DNA of 64,000 bases from CAVONV01 sp963697355 (GCA_963697355.1 CAVONV010000022.1:434001-498000), one strand, 5' to 3'; counted from the stretch's first letter, positions 1 through 9,223 are shown. Translations and numbers: made by a program. The notes: generated by a model not told the origin, from the letters alone.

Positions 1-576
1 CACGTTCAGAATCTCGTTTCGCCGGATAGCGGGCTCCAAAAACCCGGGATGGGCATTGTAGTGGTCGAGAAGAGGCTTCTGGTATTTTGAAAGTTTGAAA
101 AAGTAGTTCTTTTCTCGTATCCAATCGGGACGAACGCGATGGAGAGGACAGTTTCCCTCTTCGAGGTCCTTCTCCTGTTTGAAAGCCTCGCAAGAGACGC
201 AATACCAACCTTCGTACTCGCCTTCGTAAATGTCTCCTGCGTCCCAGATTTTCTCGAATAAGGTGGTCACCGATGTTTTGTGGCGGGGCTGGGTGGTCCG
301 GATGAAGTCGTCGAAGGTGATATCGAGCCGCTTCCAAACCTCGCGAAACTCCGCCTCCATTCGGTCGCAATACTCAATGGGTCCGAGGCCGAGCTCCTTC
401 GCCCGCTTCAAGACGTTTAGGGAGTGCTCGTCGTTACCCATGAGGAAATAGGTGTCGAAGCCCGCCAGGCGCTTGTAGCGAGCAATGATATCGGCGCTCA
501 CCTTCTCGTAGGCCGTTCCCAAATGAGGACGGCTGTTCACGTAGTCGATTGCGGTCGTGAGGTAGAACTTGGCCAT
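1..576 (-). CDS. metG: Methionyl-tRNA synthetase, N-terminal part (runs off window)
   Basis: Charges tRNA-Met with methionine in the cytoplasm. Only the first 192 codons are present; the reading frame is open to the left edge. The Rossmann-fold start carries the class I signature as PHLGT (residues 17-21, the HIGH equivalent, with Thr at the last position), followed by MGNDEHS (46-52). A single zinc knuckle is visible with C126, C129, C143 and H146, the one-knuckle layout of Thermus-type MetRS. The start ATG is preceded by AGGGA. The HLGT variant recurs, as far as I recall, in a known bacterial MetRS subfamily, so I do not read it as a loss of function. The family assignment is firm; the C-terminal tRNA-binding part cannot be judged. 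Confidence 0.93.
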   Translation of the reverse strand, partial: MAKFYLTTAIDYVNSRPHLGTAYEKVSADIIARYKRLAGFDTYFLMGNDEHSLNVLKRAKELGLGPIEYCDRMEAEFREVWKRLDITFDDFIRTTQPRHKTSVTTLFEKIWDAGDIYEGEYEGWYCVSCEAFKQEKDLEEGNCPLHRVRPDWIREKNYFFKLSKYQKPLLDHYNAHPGFLEPAIRRNEILNV

Positions 577-692
577 GTTTTGTCCCTAGGCTATTTTCCC
601 GAGCCCGTCCTGAGTGCAATAGAGCTTATCTCGAGCGCAGTCATTCTATCGCGGCTAGGGTGTTCTCTGGAAGACATTTACGGCCTTGAAAC

Positions 693-721
693 TTGACAGG
701 TGGGTCTGTCGCCGATAGCAT
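693..721 (+). promoter_or_regulatory. Sigma70-like promoter for the amidohydrolase operon
   Basis: TTGACA at 693-698, a 17-bp spacer and TAGCAT at 716-721 lie about 115 bp upstream of the first amidohydrolase start. The -35 is perfect and the -10 matches at four of six positions. The rest of 577-837 shows no gene I can support. Confidence 0.45.
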
Positions 722-837
722 CGCCGCCGGATGTTCATCCTCGGAAAGAACCGAGCTTTTCGCAATCGACATATCAATTGTCGTACCCGTACCTCTACCG
801 CACCCAAGCCAAAAGGTGTCCCGGAAAGGAGCGATTT

Positions 838-2238
838 ATGGCAGCAGAGCGACTGTTGAGGCGACGGCGGTGTTGGGTCCTTGCGGCATTTATGGGATTT
901 GTTCTGCCGCTTCTCGGAGCACCATACCTGGGATCAGCCGAAAGACCCAACGAACCGCCCTTCTTTGCGATTCAAAACGCGCGCATCGTCACAGGAACCG
1001 GCCAAGCCATCGAAGGAGGGACGATTGTTGTGGCCAATGGACTGATTTCCGGCGTGGGAGCCCAAGTGACGATTCCGCCGGAAGCCTGGGTTATCGACGG
1101 AACGGGGTTGACCATCTACCCTGGGTTGATCGACGCACTAGGAGACTTGGGCCTCGAAGGCGGAGGTCCGCCCGCGCCGAACGCCGGTCGAGCCGGTGGC
1201 CCCCCATCAGGAGGCACGAGGCAGCGCGAACCGGCCGCCAAAGGACCTGAGGATCGACCCAGCACGACTTCGTGGAAGTGTGCTGCCGATGAAATCAAAA
1301 CGGACGATAAGCGTCTCGAGAGCTGGAGGAATGCCGGATTCACATCAGCCGTAACCGTACCGAAAGAGGGCATATTGCCCGGGCAAGCGGCCTTCATCAA
1401 CCTCGCGGGGGAAAGACCGCGCGAGATGGTCGTTAAGACACCCGTCGCCCTCAAGACGAGTCTCGATCCCCCGGGTGGATTCAGGAGCTTTCCTGGCTCC
1501 CTATTTGGTGTCATGGCCTACTTGAAGCAGGTGTTTTCCGATGCGGATCACTACAAAACAGCTTGGTCCATCTATGAAGCCAACCCAAATGGTGTCGAGA
1601 GGCCTGCTTACGACCGTTCTCTCGAGCCCCTGATTCAGGCCAAGACCGACAGTTGGCCGGTGCTCATTCCCGCACAATGGAGCAAGGAGATCAAACGAGC
1701 CCTCAAGTTGGGTGACGAGCTGGGCGTCCAAACCGTTATTTATGGTGGACATCAGGGTTACGCCGCCTTGGATGTCCTCAAGGAGAACAATGTACCGGTA
1801 CTCGTGAGCCTCGAATGGCCTGAGCCGTCCAAGGACGCCGACCCGGAAGCCGAGGAATCTCTCCGGGTGCTGCGTCTGAGAGACAAGGCGCCATCGACTC
1901 CTGCGGCGTTTGAAAAAGCCGGGATCAAGTTCGCCTTTTACTCGGATGGGTTGAAGGACCCCAAGGACATCATCAAGAAAGCCGGGAAGGCCGTGGAGGC
2001 GGGATTGTCGAAAGACGCCGCTCTTCAAGCTCTGACGCAAAACGCCGCCGACATCTTTGGTGTGGGTGAGAGGCTCGGAAGTCTGTCGAAAGGAAAGATC
2101 GCTAACTTGATCGTCACCGACGGCGATCTTTTCGGCGAAGATACCAAAGTCAAGATGGTTTTTGTCGACGGGCGCAAATACACCGTCCGTGAATCGGAAA
2201 TGCCGGAACGCCCGATGCCCGGCAGCGGATCGAATTAG
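838..2238 (+). CDS. Secreted amidohydrolase-fold protein lacking the HxH metal motif
   Basis: A 466-residue protein of the imidazolonepropionase-like amidohydrolase superfamily, with a basic N-terminus and hydrophobic signal segment (about residues 10-34), so probably exported. The start at 838 is chosen because it follows GGAAAGGAG and begins the signal peptide; the frame is open further upstream. In the family, beta-strand 1 ends in PGLIDAHTHL, where the two His bind metal. Here the segment is PGLIDALGDLGLEGG, with L101 and D103 in place of both His. The C-terminal family hallmark (KGKIANLIVTDGDLF) is intact, so the fold is kept while the catalytic centre is probably dead or altered. First gene of a three-gene run; the next start is 10 bp after its stop. 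Role unknown; it may be a non-catalytic partner of the middle protein. Confidence 0.85.
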   Translation: MAAERLLRRRRCWVLAAFMGFVLPLLGAPYLGSAERPNEPPFFAIQNARIVTGTGQAIEGGTIVVANGLISGVGAQVTIPPEAWVIDGTGLTIYPGLIDALGDLGLEGGGPPAPNAGRAGGPPSGGTRQREPAAKGPEDRPSTTSWKCAADEIKTDDKRLESWRNAGFTSAVTVPKEGILPGQAAFINLAGERPREMVVKTPVALKTSLDPPGGFRSFPGSLFGVMAYLKQVFSDADHYKTAWSIYEANPNGVERPAYDRSLEPLIQAKTDSWPVLIPAQWSKEIKRALKLGDELGVQTVIYGGHQGYAALDVLKENNVPVLVSLEWPEPSKDADPEAEESLRVLRLRDKAPSTPAAFEKAGIKFAFYSDGLKDPKDIIKKAGKAVEAGLSKDAALQALTQNAADIFGVGERLGSLSKGKIANLIVTDGDLFGEDTKVKMVFVDGRKYTVRESEMPERPMPGSGSN

Positions 2239-2248
2239 GAGGCCGACC

Positions 2249-3646
2249 ATGAAACACATACGAATTATCGGCTTTGGGCTATTGGCCCTGCTGCTGCTCG
2301 TACCGTCGGCTTCGAGGGCCCAGTCCGACGAAGTCACGGTCATCCAGAATGCGACGATCCTCACGGTGACCCAAGGCAAGATTGAGAACGGTTCGATTCT
2401 GATCCGGGATGGGAAGATAGAAGCCGTGGGCCCAAGCCTGGAAGTTCCCTCAGGTGCCAAGCTCATTGAGGCCTCAGGGCAGTTCGTCATGCCCGGCATC
2501 ATCGACGCCCATTCTCATCTCGCCATGGACGGGGGAGGAAATGAAGGCAGCATCGCCGTCTCCGCCATGACGGAGGTCGAGGACATCATCAACCCTGATG
2601 ACATCAACATCTACCGAGGGCTTGCCGGTGGTGTGACCACGACAAATGTCCTCCATGGAAGCGCCAATCCCATCGGAGGCACCAAGGCCGTCATCAAACT
2701 ACGATGGGGTAAGGATGCAGAAGGTCTCCTCATGAAGGGCGCGCCTCCCGGCATCAAGTTCGCCATGGGTGAAAACGTCAAGCGATCCGGTATGCCCTCC
2801 ATGCCCGGCACCGAGCGGCGGTACCCCGCGACACGGATGGGGACACTGGATGTGATGCGCGAGGCCTTCAAGGAAGCTCTGGAATACCAGAAGAATTGGA
2901 AGGAATACGAGGCTCGGAAGCAAGCCGGAGAACAAAATCTCATCCCACCGCGACGCGATCTGGTTTCCGAGCATCTCGCACAGGTCCTCGACGGAACGAG
3001 GATGGTGCATTGCCACGCCTACCGGGCTGATGAAATTCTAATGATGCTCCGCCTTGCAGAAGAGTTCGACTTCAAGGTGCAGACGATGGAGCACGTGCTC
3101 GAGGGGTACATGGTCGCCGATGAGCTCGCAGAGCACGGAACGATTCCGCTGACGTTCTCCGACTGGTGGGCTTACAAAATGGAGGCTTACGAGGCGATCC
3201 CCTATAACGCAGCGCTCATGGCTGAAAGAGGCGTGACGGTCGGTATCAAGTCCGATAGCGTGGAGGAAGCTCGGCATCTGAACCAGGAAGCCGCCAAGTG
3301 CATGAAGTGGGGTGGAATGACGGAGGAGCAAGCCCTGGCCATGATCACCATCAATGCGGCCAAGTCTCTCGGCCTCGAGAGTCGAATTGGCTCGATTGAA
3401 GTTGGAAAAGATGCCGACCTGGTCATTTACAACAAGCATCCCCTCAGCGTTTATGCGGTCCCGCAGAAGACCATTGTCGACGGCGTAGTCTATTTCGACA
3501 GGGAAAAGGATCTCGAGATGCGAAAGGAGCTTGCAGCGGAGAAGAAGACTTTGTTGGAAAAGATGAAAGAGGAACAAGAAAAAGCAAAGGCCGAGAAGAA
3601 GCCCAAAGGGAAACCGACTCCAGGAACCGAGGAGGTGGGGCGATGA
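2249..3646 (+). CDS. Secreted amidohydrolase (metal motif intact)
   Basis: A 465-residue exported hydrolase of the imidazolonepropionase/prolidase-like amidohydrolase group, probably hydrolysing a cyclic amide or a peptide-type substrate outside the cytoplasm. The signal peptide is residues 1-24 (ending SRAQ). The metal-binding DAHSHL motif (H88, H90) is present, as are later superfamily segments (HCHAYRADEI, GIKSDS and the C-terminal VGKDADLVIYNKHP). The C-terminus is a Lys/Glu-rich, probably helical tail of about 45 residues. A strong AGGAGG precedes the ATG. It lies between two paralogues that have lost the HxH motif and is translationally coupled to the second (4-bp ATGA overlap). The substrate cannot be named from sequence. 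Confidence 0.88.
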   Translation: MKHIRIIGFGLLALLLLVPSASRAQSDEVTVIQNATILTVTQGKIENGSILIRDGKIEAVGPSLEVPSGAKLIEASGQFVMPGIIDAHSHLAMDGGGNEGSIAVSAMTEVEDIINPDDINIYRGLAGGVTTTNVLHGSANPIGGTKAVIKLRWGKDAEGLLMKGAPPGIKFAMGENVKRSGMPSMPGTERRYPATRMGTLDVMREAFKEALEYQKNWKEYEARKQAGEQNLIPPRRDLVSEHLAQVLDGTRMVHCHAYRADEILMMLRLAEEFDFKVQTMEHVLEGYMVADELAEHGTIPLTFSDWWAYKMEAYEAIPYNAALMAERGVTVGIKSDSVEEARHLNQEAAKCMKWGGMTEEQALAMITINAAKSLGLESRIGSIEVGKDADLVIYNKHPLSVYAVPQKTIVDGVVYFDREKDLEMRKELAAEKKTLLEKMKEEQEKAKAEKKPKGKPTPGTEEVGR

Positions 3647-4965
3647 AAGCCAACGGCCTGATTGGAGCACTTGTTCTATCACTCGTTTTCTTTCTGCTTG
3701 TGCCGGCGAACGCCGATGAGAGCTCGACTTATGTGATCCAAGGCGCGAAGATTTACACTTTGGCCGGGCCTCCCATCGAGGACGGAAGCGTTGTCATTCG
3801 CGACGGGAAGATTGCCGCCGTGGGGACGAATGTCGACCTACCTTCCGACGCTGAGGTCATCGACGCTTCCGGCCTCGAGGTTCATGCAGGGTTGTTCGAT
3901 GCGGTAACGCGGTTGGGCCTCACCGAGGTCGGCTCCGTGCCGGCTACCAATGACACGACCGAGCTCGGAGAATACAATCCACAGATCGTTGCAGCAGATG
4001 CGGTTTATCCCGCCAGCGAGCATATTCCTGTGGCGCGGGCGAATGGCATCACTCATGCCGTTTCGGCGCCCGGATCGGGTGGTGGTGGATTTGGAGGGGG
4101 CGGAGCTTTTGGCATTGCCGGACAAGGTACATTGATGAATCTCGACGGGTGGACGATCGAGGAAATGACCATCGAGAAGTCCGTCGGCCTCTTCATGAGC
4201 TGGCCCACCATAAGTACCCAGTCATTCGACTTCGCCACCTTCAGCATGAAGGAAAAACCTTTCAAGGAGGTCAAAAAGGAATACGACGACAAGCTCGTGG
4301 ACCTCGAAGAATGGTTCGACGCCGCCCGACACTACAAGCAGGCGGCGGAGAAAGGCGCCCGAGAGAATTTCGAACGGGATCTGAAGCTCGAAGCTCTCGT
4401 GCCGGTCATCGCTGGGGATAAATCTCTCATCATCTACGCTCAAGACGAGCGACAAATCAAAGATGCCGTGGAGTTTGCCGGTAGGCAAAAAGTCAAAATG
4501 ATTCTGGCGGGGGGTGCCGATGGCTGGAAAGTCAAGGAAATGCTCGCGGAAAAGAACATCCCGGTGATCGTGGGCCCGTCCCAGGAGCTTCCTCGCCATG
4601 AAGACGAGCCTTACGACAAACCGTTCACGAATGCCGCCGAGCTCAACGCAGCCGGAGTCAAGGTTGCGTTTGCCACATTCGGTGCGGCCAACGTTCGAAC
4701 ATTGCCCTACGAAGTCGGTCACGCCGTGGGATTCGGTCTTCCGTGGGAGGAGGGCTTGAAGGCGATTACGCTCTATCCCGCTCAGATCCTTGGTGTGGAC
4801 GACCGATTGGGAACGGTTGAGGAAGGCAAAATGGCTAACCTCATCGTTACCAGCGGCGATCCGTTGGAAATCACAACCCAAGTGAAATACCTGTTCATCA
4901 ACGGACAGCTCACCAGCACAGACAACAAGCACAAGCGTCTCTACGAGAAGTATCGAGCTCGTTAA
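3643..4965 (+). CDS. Secreted amidohydrolase-fold protein lacking the HxH metal motif (second copy)
   Basis: A 440-residue amidohydrolase-superfamily protein with a signal peptide (1-24, ending ANAD). As in the first gene of the operon, the HxH site is gone: the segment reads AGLFDAVTRLGL, with V88 and R90 where His is expected. A glycine-rich insert (GGGGFGGGG, around residues 146-155) is unlike its neighbours. The C-terminal hallmark (EGKMANLIVTSGDPL) is kept. The start overlaps the stop of the preceding gene by 4 bp, so the two are probably co-translated. A pseudoenzyme or scaffold role fits the pattern, but a different metal set cannot be excluded. Confidence 0.86.
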   Translation: MKANGLIGALVLSLVFFLLVPANADESSTYVIQGAKIYTLAGPPIEDGSVVIRDGKIAAVGTNVDLPSDAEVIDASGLEVHAGLFDAVTRLGLTEVGSVPATNDTTELGEYNPQIVAADAVYPASEHIPVARANGITHAVSAPGSGGGGFGGGGAFGIAGQGTLMNLDGWTIEEMTIEKSVGLFMSWPTISTQSFDFATFSMKEKPFKEVKKEYDDKLVDLEEWFDAARHYKQAAEKGARENFERDLKLEALVPVIAGDKSLIIYAQDERQIKDAVEFAGRQKVKMILAGGADGWKVKEMLAEKNIPVIVGPSQELPRHEDEPYDKPFTNAAELNAAGVKVAFATFGAANVRTLPYEVGHAVGFGLPWEEGLKAITLYPAQILGVDDRLGTVEEGKMANLIVTSGDPLEITTQVKYLFINGQLTSTDNKHKRLYEKYRAR

Positions 4966-4977
4966 CGGTTGTTTGCT

Positions 4978-5013
4978 ACCTCCCTCAACTCGCCGTCGGC
5001 GGGTGAGGGAGGT
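4978..5013 (+). terminator. Hairpin after the amidohydrolase operon
   Basis: An inverted repeat with arms ACCTCCCTCA...CGCC and GGCG...TGAGGGAGGT and a short loop lies 13 bp after the last stop. The stem is about 16 bp with one imperfection. The following sequence (CGTTGTCTTCGTT) is only moderately T-rich, so it may act as a weak intrinsic or a processing hairpin. Confidence 0.55.
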
Positions 5014-5112
5014 CGTTGTCTTCGTTGCTCTAACCCCACTATTAAAGTAGGATTTTGTTCCCACCGTTGCTATCATCGGGCGGCCATACAAAGATTGATT
5101 TGAGGAGTCGAC

Positions 5113-6372
5113 ATGAAGCAATCATTGACATTGGGTGGCAATTCGTGGCGCCGGATCACGATATTGCTCGTGGGTGTAGGGATGGCTGTTACATCGGTCA
5201 TGACCATCCAACACTTCTTCGACACCAACTATCCGACTTCCATCTACGCCGGCTCTTTTTGTGATATCAACGCATTTTTCAACTGCGACAGCTCCGCCTA
5301 TTCAGAGATTTCTGCGATTGGAGGAGTACCTCTTGGATACTTCGGTCTGTTCTTGGGCTGCGTCGTGGCACTGGGAGCGGTTTTCCCCTCGGTGACGTTC
5401 GAACGAACCAACAAGACGATGAACCTTTTCAACGTCATTGGGGTTGTCGTGCTTTTCGCGTATTCCGTTTTCATTCTCGGAAGTCTTTGCCTCCTTTGCG
5501 CCGGCTACTACGTCTTTTCCGTGTTGAGTTTCGTCCTTTTTTGGAAGTTTGGTATCGACAAGAATGAAACGAGCCTTCTTTCACGATGGTTTCACCCTTC
5601 GATTAAGTATTTGGCAACGTTCGGGGTCATGGCCCTAGTGGGCGCCTATGGCTTTTTTCTGTACCACAATGCCAAGAAAGAAGCCCAAGATGGCGGGGTT
5701 TCTGCGCGGGTCGTCGAACAATATTTCAATTTACCCATCGTCGAAAGCCCGAGCATCGTCTCACCGATGTGGTCCGTGAAATCCACCGAGAATTTCGAGG
5801 ACGCACCTATTCAGGTCATCGAATACGCCGATTTCCTTTGTCCGGATTGTCTGTATCTTTTCAACCAAATGGAACGTCTCAAGAAAGAATTTGCCGGTCA
5901 GATCAACATCGCGTTCCAGTTCTTTCCTCTCGAAGCAAAATGTAACGCTGTAGTGGACAAGGACCGACACCCGGGGGCTTGCGAGCTTTCCTATATGGCG
6001 GCTCACGATCCGAGTCGGTTCGTGGAGATGCACGACGAGATCTACAGCAATTTTTTGGAGGCGAAGAAACCGGAATGGCGAGAGGAATTCGCCAAGCGAT
6101 ACGGTGTCGAAGATGCCGTCAATGACGAAGAAACGAAAGACCTTGTTCACCGGATCATCCAAACGGGTGCGGAGTACGAAAAGAACTCGGATAGGTGGGA
6201 GCACGGCATTCGATCGACCCCCACGATGATTATCAACAATCGATTGGTCATCGGGACCTTTCCTTACTCCCACTTGAGAGCTATCTTTCGAGCCCTCGCG
6301 GATGGGGCTGTTCCTTCAAGCCAAGAAGAGCAGAAGAAATTCATGGAACACTGGGTCCCTCCTTCACCCTGA
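5113..6372 (+). CDS. Vitamin K epoxide reductase fused to a DsbA-like thioredoxin domain
   Basis: A 419-residue membrane protein that should reoxidise and deliver disulfide bonds in the periplasm, combining the DsbB-like and DsbA-like roles in one chain. The N-terminal half is VKOR: several membrane segments, the loop cysteine pair in FCDINAFFNCDSSAYS and the quinone-proximal CLLC motif. The C-terminal half (from about residue 215) is a DsbA/DsbG-like thioredoxin fold with the active site CPDC and a cis-Pro loop (STPTMIINN). VKOR-thioredoxin fusions are known in several bacterial phyla that lack DsbB. The ATG follows TGAGGAG. A cupin gene follows 12 bp downstream, probably in the same transcript. 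Confidence 0.93.
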   Translation: MKQSLTLGGNSWRRITILLVGVGMAVTSVMTIQHFFDTNYPTSIYAGSFCDINAFFNCDSSAYSEISAIGGVPLGYFGLFLGCVVALGAVFPSVTFERTNKTMNLFNVIGVVVLFAYSVFILGSLCLLCAGYYVFSVLSFVLFWKFGIDKNETSLLSRWFHPSIKYLATFGVMALVGAYGFFLYHNAKKEAQDGGVSARVVEQYFNLPIVESPSIVSPMWSVKSTENFEDAPIQVIEYADFLCPDCLYLFNQMERLKKEFAGQINIAFQFFPLEAKCNAVVDKDRHPGACELSYMAAHDPSRFVEMHDEIYSNFLEAKKPEWREEFAKRYGVEDAVNDEETKDLVHRIIQTGAEYEKNSDRWEHGIRSTPTMIINNRLVIGTFPYSHLRAIFRALADGAVPSSQEEQKKFMEHWVPPSP

Positions 6373-6384
6373 ACAAGGAACGGA

Positions 6385-6777
6385 ATGAACAGAAAAGAGA
6401 GGAAGAGTGAGTTGTTGACGGACAAAGCCAACCTGTCGGAGAAGTTCTCGAAGATCAGCGAGCTCTGGAGCCCCAAGATCGTCGGGGAGCTCAACGCTCA
6501 GTATGTGAAGCTCGCTAAGGTGAAAGGCGAGTTCATCTGGCACCGGCACGAGAACGAAGATGAGCTCTTCTTGGTCATCAAAGGCTGTCTTACGCTAAAG
6601 CTGAAGGAAAAAGATGTCGTTTTGGAGGAAGGGGAGTTATTCATCGTTCCTCGCGGAGTCGAACACAAGCCGGTCGCCGGCGAGGAGACCCACATCCTGA
6701 TGTTCGAGCCCAAAGCAACCTTGAACACCGGACAAGTCCGAAACGAACGAACCGTAGAGCGCCTCGACAAGATATGA
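6385..6777 (+). CDS. Small cupin-domain protein
   Basis: A 130-residue single-domain cupin. Cupin motif 1 is visible as WHRHENEDELFLVIKG (the H-x-H...E metal ligands) and motif 2 as EGELFIVPRGVEHKP. The protein has no signal peptide, so it is cytoplasmic. Function cannot be fixed; relatives include small isomerases, dioxygenases and sensor domains. It follows the VKOR-DsbA gene by 12 bp and starts after AAGGAAC. It converges with the amidohydrolase gene on the other strand. Confidence 0.85.
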   Translation: MNRKERKSELLTDKANLSEKFSKISELWSPKIVGELNAQYVKLAKVKGEFIWHRHENEDELFLVIKGCLTLKLKEKDVVLEEGELFIVPRGVEHKPVAGEETHILMFEPKATLNTGQVRNERTVERLDKI

Positions 6778-6833
6778 AATGGTGATAGTCACTACCTAAA
6801 TACCTTAACCATTTGACCCTACAGTCGTGATCG

Positions 6834-8117
6834 TCATCGATCGTCGCGGTACACCATCCCACCTTTCATCACCCATTTCACGCGCTCGAGCTCGGTGATA
6901 TCCTTCAAGGGATCGCCGCTGACCGCAATCAAATCAGCGTATTTGCCAGTCTCGATCGTTCCCACACGATCTTCCCAGCCTATGACCTCGGCGGCAATGC
7001 TCGTGGCCGATTGGATAGACCGCATCGGTAGCTCCCCAAGACGCACGCGGATAGTGAACTCCCGGGCATTGTGGCCGTGTTGGAAGACCCCAGCGTCCGT
7101 GCCGAAGGGGATGGTCAGTCCTGCCTCCAAGGCCCTCTCGAAGGTAGCATTTCGATAGGCCGCCATCTTTCTCGATCGTTCGATTTGCTCAGGTGGGATC
7201 CCGAGATCGTGGCCTTCTTCGAGCTCAGCGACACCAACATACAGAGTGGGAACATAGTAGGTTGATGGGCGCGCCTTGAGCATCTCGATACCCTCGTCAT
7301 CCATCATGGAGCCATGGTCGATTGTCCTTACTCCGGCCTGAATGGCAGCCTTGATGCCTTCCGCGCCGTGAGCATGGCAACCGACGAAACGTCCCCATTT
7401 GGAGGCTTCTGCGACCGCGACCGCTATTTCCTCGTCTGAATAGAGTTGAGCACCCGGAGGAATCCCTTTGGATAAGACGGCGCCGGTCACAAGTATCTTT
7501 ATGAAGTCAGCCCCGTGCTTGAGATTCGTTCTTACCGCCTGTCGGACGCCGTCCACCCCATCAGCGAGGTTTTTTACCAACGGCAAATCAACATAAATCG
7601 AGAACTGTCGGGCATCACCGGCCCCGCCAGTGGGGGAAACGTAGTTGCCGGGAACTTGTAGACGCGGCCCAGGTACGGCGCCCTTGTTGATGGCATATCG
7701 GAGGTCGATATCCACATACGGCCAAGTGGGACCCATGTCGCGACAGGTCGTAAAACCTGCCATTAAGGTGTCTCGAGCGTTTTTGGCCCCGAAGAGGGCT
7801 GCCTGGCCCGGAGTGGTTGTCAGAAGGACCTCCTCCCAATGGAGTCCGACTTCATCCGTCAGATGGGTATGGAGATCAATGAGACCCGGTAGAAGGGTGG
7901 CCCTGCCGAGGTCGATGATCTGCGTGCCCTCTGGGACCGCGAGGTCTCTTCCTACGGCCTCGATGCGCTCGCCGCGGATAACGACGATGCCGGGTCGTAG
8001 AGTTTCCTCAGACCTACCGTCGATGATTTGCCCCGCTCGAATGGCGATGAGTTCGTCTTGCGCCGAGGATAGGGCGGGAAGAAGACAAAGAAAAAGAACA
8101 AACAGTGCATGTCGCAT
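6834..8117 (-). CDS. Secreted amidohydrolase (imidazolonepropionase-like)
   Basis: A 427-residue metal-dependent hydrolase with a clear signal peptide (1-19, ending LSSAQ). The metal motif DLHTHL is intact, a later HAHGAEG provides the histidine pair of strands 5-6, and GTDAGVFQHG carries the terminal Asp of the superfamily. Such exported enzymes are annotated as prolidase-like or imidazolonepropionase-like; the substrate here is unknown. It ends 57 bp from the convergent cupin gene. Unlike two of the three amidohydrolases at 838-4965, it keeps the full set of visible ligands. Confidence 0.88.
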   Translation of the reverse strand: MRHALFVLFLCLLPALSSAQDELIAIRAGQIIDGRSEETLRPGIVVIRGERIEAVGRDLAVPEGTQIIDLGRATLLPGLIDLHTHLTDEVGLHWEEVLLTTTPGQAALFGAKNARDTLMAGFTTCRDMGPTWPYVDIDLRYAINKGAVPGPRLQVPGNYVSPTGGAGDARQFSIYVDLPLVKNLADGVDGVRQAVRTNLKHGADFIKILVTGAVLSKGIPPGAQLYSDEEIAVAVAEASKWGRFVGCHAHGAEGIKAAIQAGVRTIDHGSMMDDEGIEMLKARPSTYYVPTLYVGVAELEEGHDLGIPPEQIERSRKMAAYRNATFERALEAGLTIPFGTDAGVFQHGHNAREFTIRVRLGELPMRSIQSATSIAAEVIGWEDRVGTIETGKYADLIAVSGDPLKDITELERVKWVMKGGMVYRDDR

Positions 8118-8140
8118 GGTTTTTCTCCAAAGGATAGAAA

Positions 8141-9220
8141 TCAGAGAGGGTCCACGACAACGGCAATGGCCTTCATAAGTAAGTAAACGCCCATTCCGGG
8201 CTCGAGTGCAAGAGACTTCGACGCCGATGGGCTGATATGTGCTCGAAAAGGAACCGGGGTATTCACTAGCACCTCGATCGAACCGTTCTTGTCGAATATT
8301 CGACTAATCCGGCCAGAAAGGAAGTTGTGAGCGCTCGTCCGCGCGACCTCATCAACGGACAAGATGATTTCCGCCGAGGAGATGGTGACCGCGACCGATG
8401 TACCGGTCGGTAGTGTCGATGAGGTGGAATAGACTGTTACACCGCCTAGATCGATTTCCGATAGCCCTTCGTTTCTATGGTGGGCAACCAGCGTACCCGA
8501 GAAAACGTTGTCGGTTCCGACGACCTTCGATGCCTCTGCAGATGAGGGGGCGGTAAAGACGTCCGCGGCTGGTCCCGCGGTTACGATCTTTCCTTGGGCC
8601 ATGAGGATGGCCTGGCCTCCGAGGCGAAGGGCCTCGACACGGTTGTGAGTAACGTATAGATAAGGAACCTCATGTTCCTTTTGGTAGTCGATGAGGTCTT
8701 TCAGCACGGATGCCCTAGTCAGGGCATCGACTCCGGGCAGGGGTTCGTCCAGTAGGAGGAGGCGCGGTTCTGCCGCGAGGGCGCGGGCAATCGCCACGCG
8801 TTGTTGCTCGCCTCCGGAGAATTGATGGGGCTTTCGCTGACCTACGTGAGCGACATGGAAGCGCTCGAGAAGACGCTCGGCCTGGTGCCGATTGCGTGGG
8901 GTGGACGCGTAGCGGACGTTGTCCAACGCGCTCAGGTGAGGAAACAGAGAGGGCTGCTGAAAGATCATTCCGAGACGCCGACGGTACGGGGGGAGCATGG
9001 TGCGGCTAACCGCATCAAAAAAAAGCATTTCGTTTAGGCTAATTCGTCCGCGGTCGGGCTGTGTCAAGCCCGCCACAGCTCGAAGAAGTGTCGTCTTTCC
9101 GGCACCAGAAGGACCAAAGATGACGGTGGTGAGGTCCCTCGTTTCGAAGTCCACGTTGATGCAGAATTGCTCGCCGTGCCCGGTCAAGCATTTCTCGAAA
9201 GAGGCAGACAAGATATTCAT
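8141..9220 (-). CDS. modC: Molybdate ABC transporter ATP-binding protein
   Basis: A 359-residue ATPase that powers molybdate (or tungstate) import. Walker A is GPSGAGKTT (about 35-43), the Q-loop is FQQPSLFP, the signature is FSGGEQQRVAIARAL (Phe for the usual Leu) and Walker B is LLLLDEP. The C-terminal third carries a MOP-like molybdate-binding domain (from about residue 290, NFLSGRISRI onwards). It lies 3 bp after modB and is the last gene of a modABC operon. The nearest molybdenum enzyme in the window is the hydroxylase at 21340-23910. Confidence 0.92.
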   Translation of the reverse strand: MNILSASFEKCLTGHGEQFCINVDFETRDLTTVIFGPSGAGKTTLLRAVAGLTQPDRGRISLNEMLFFDAVSRTMLPPYRRRLGMIFQQPSLFPHLSALDNVRYASTPRNRHQAERLLERFHVAHVGQRKPHQFSGGEQQRVAIARALAAEPRLLLLDEPLPGVDALTRASVLKDLIDYQKEHEVPYLYVTHNRVEALRLGGQAILMAQGKIVTAGPAADVFTAPSSAEASKVVGTDNVFSGTLVAHHRNEGLSEIDLGGVTVYSTSSTLPTGTSVAVTISSAEIILSVDEVARTSAHNFLSGRISRIFDKNGSIEVLVNTPVPFRAHISPSASKSLALEPGMGVYLLMKAIAVVVDPL

Positions 9221-9223
9221 GGG

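Noticed and set aside
1501..2502. 333-codon minus-strand frame
   Set aside because: It is antisense to the first two amidohydrolase genes, which have clear motifs, signal peptides and ribosome sites.
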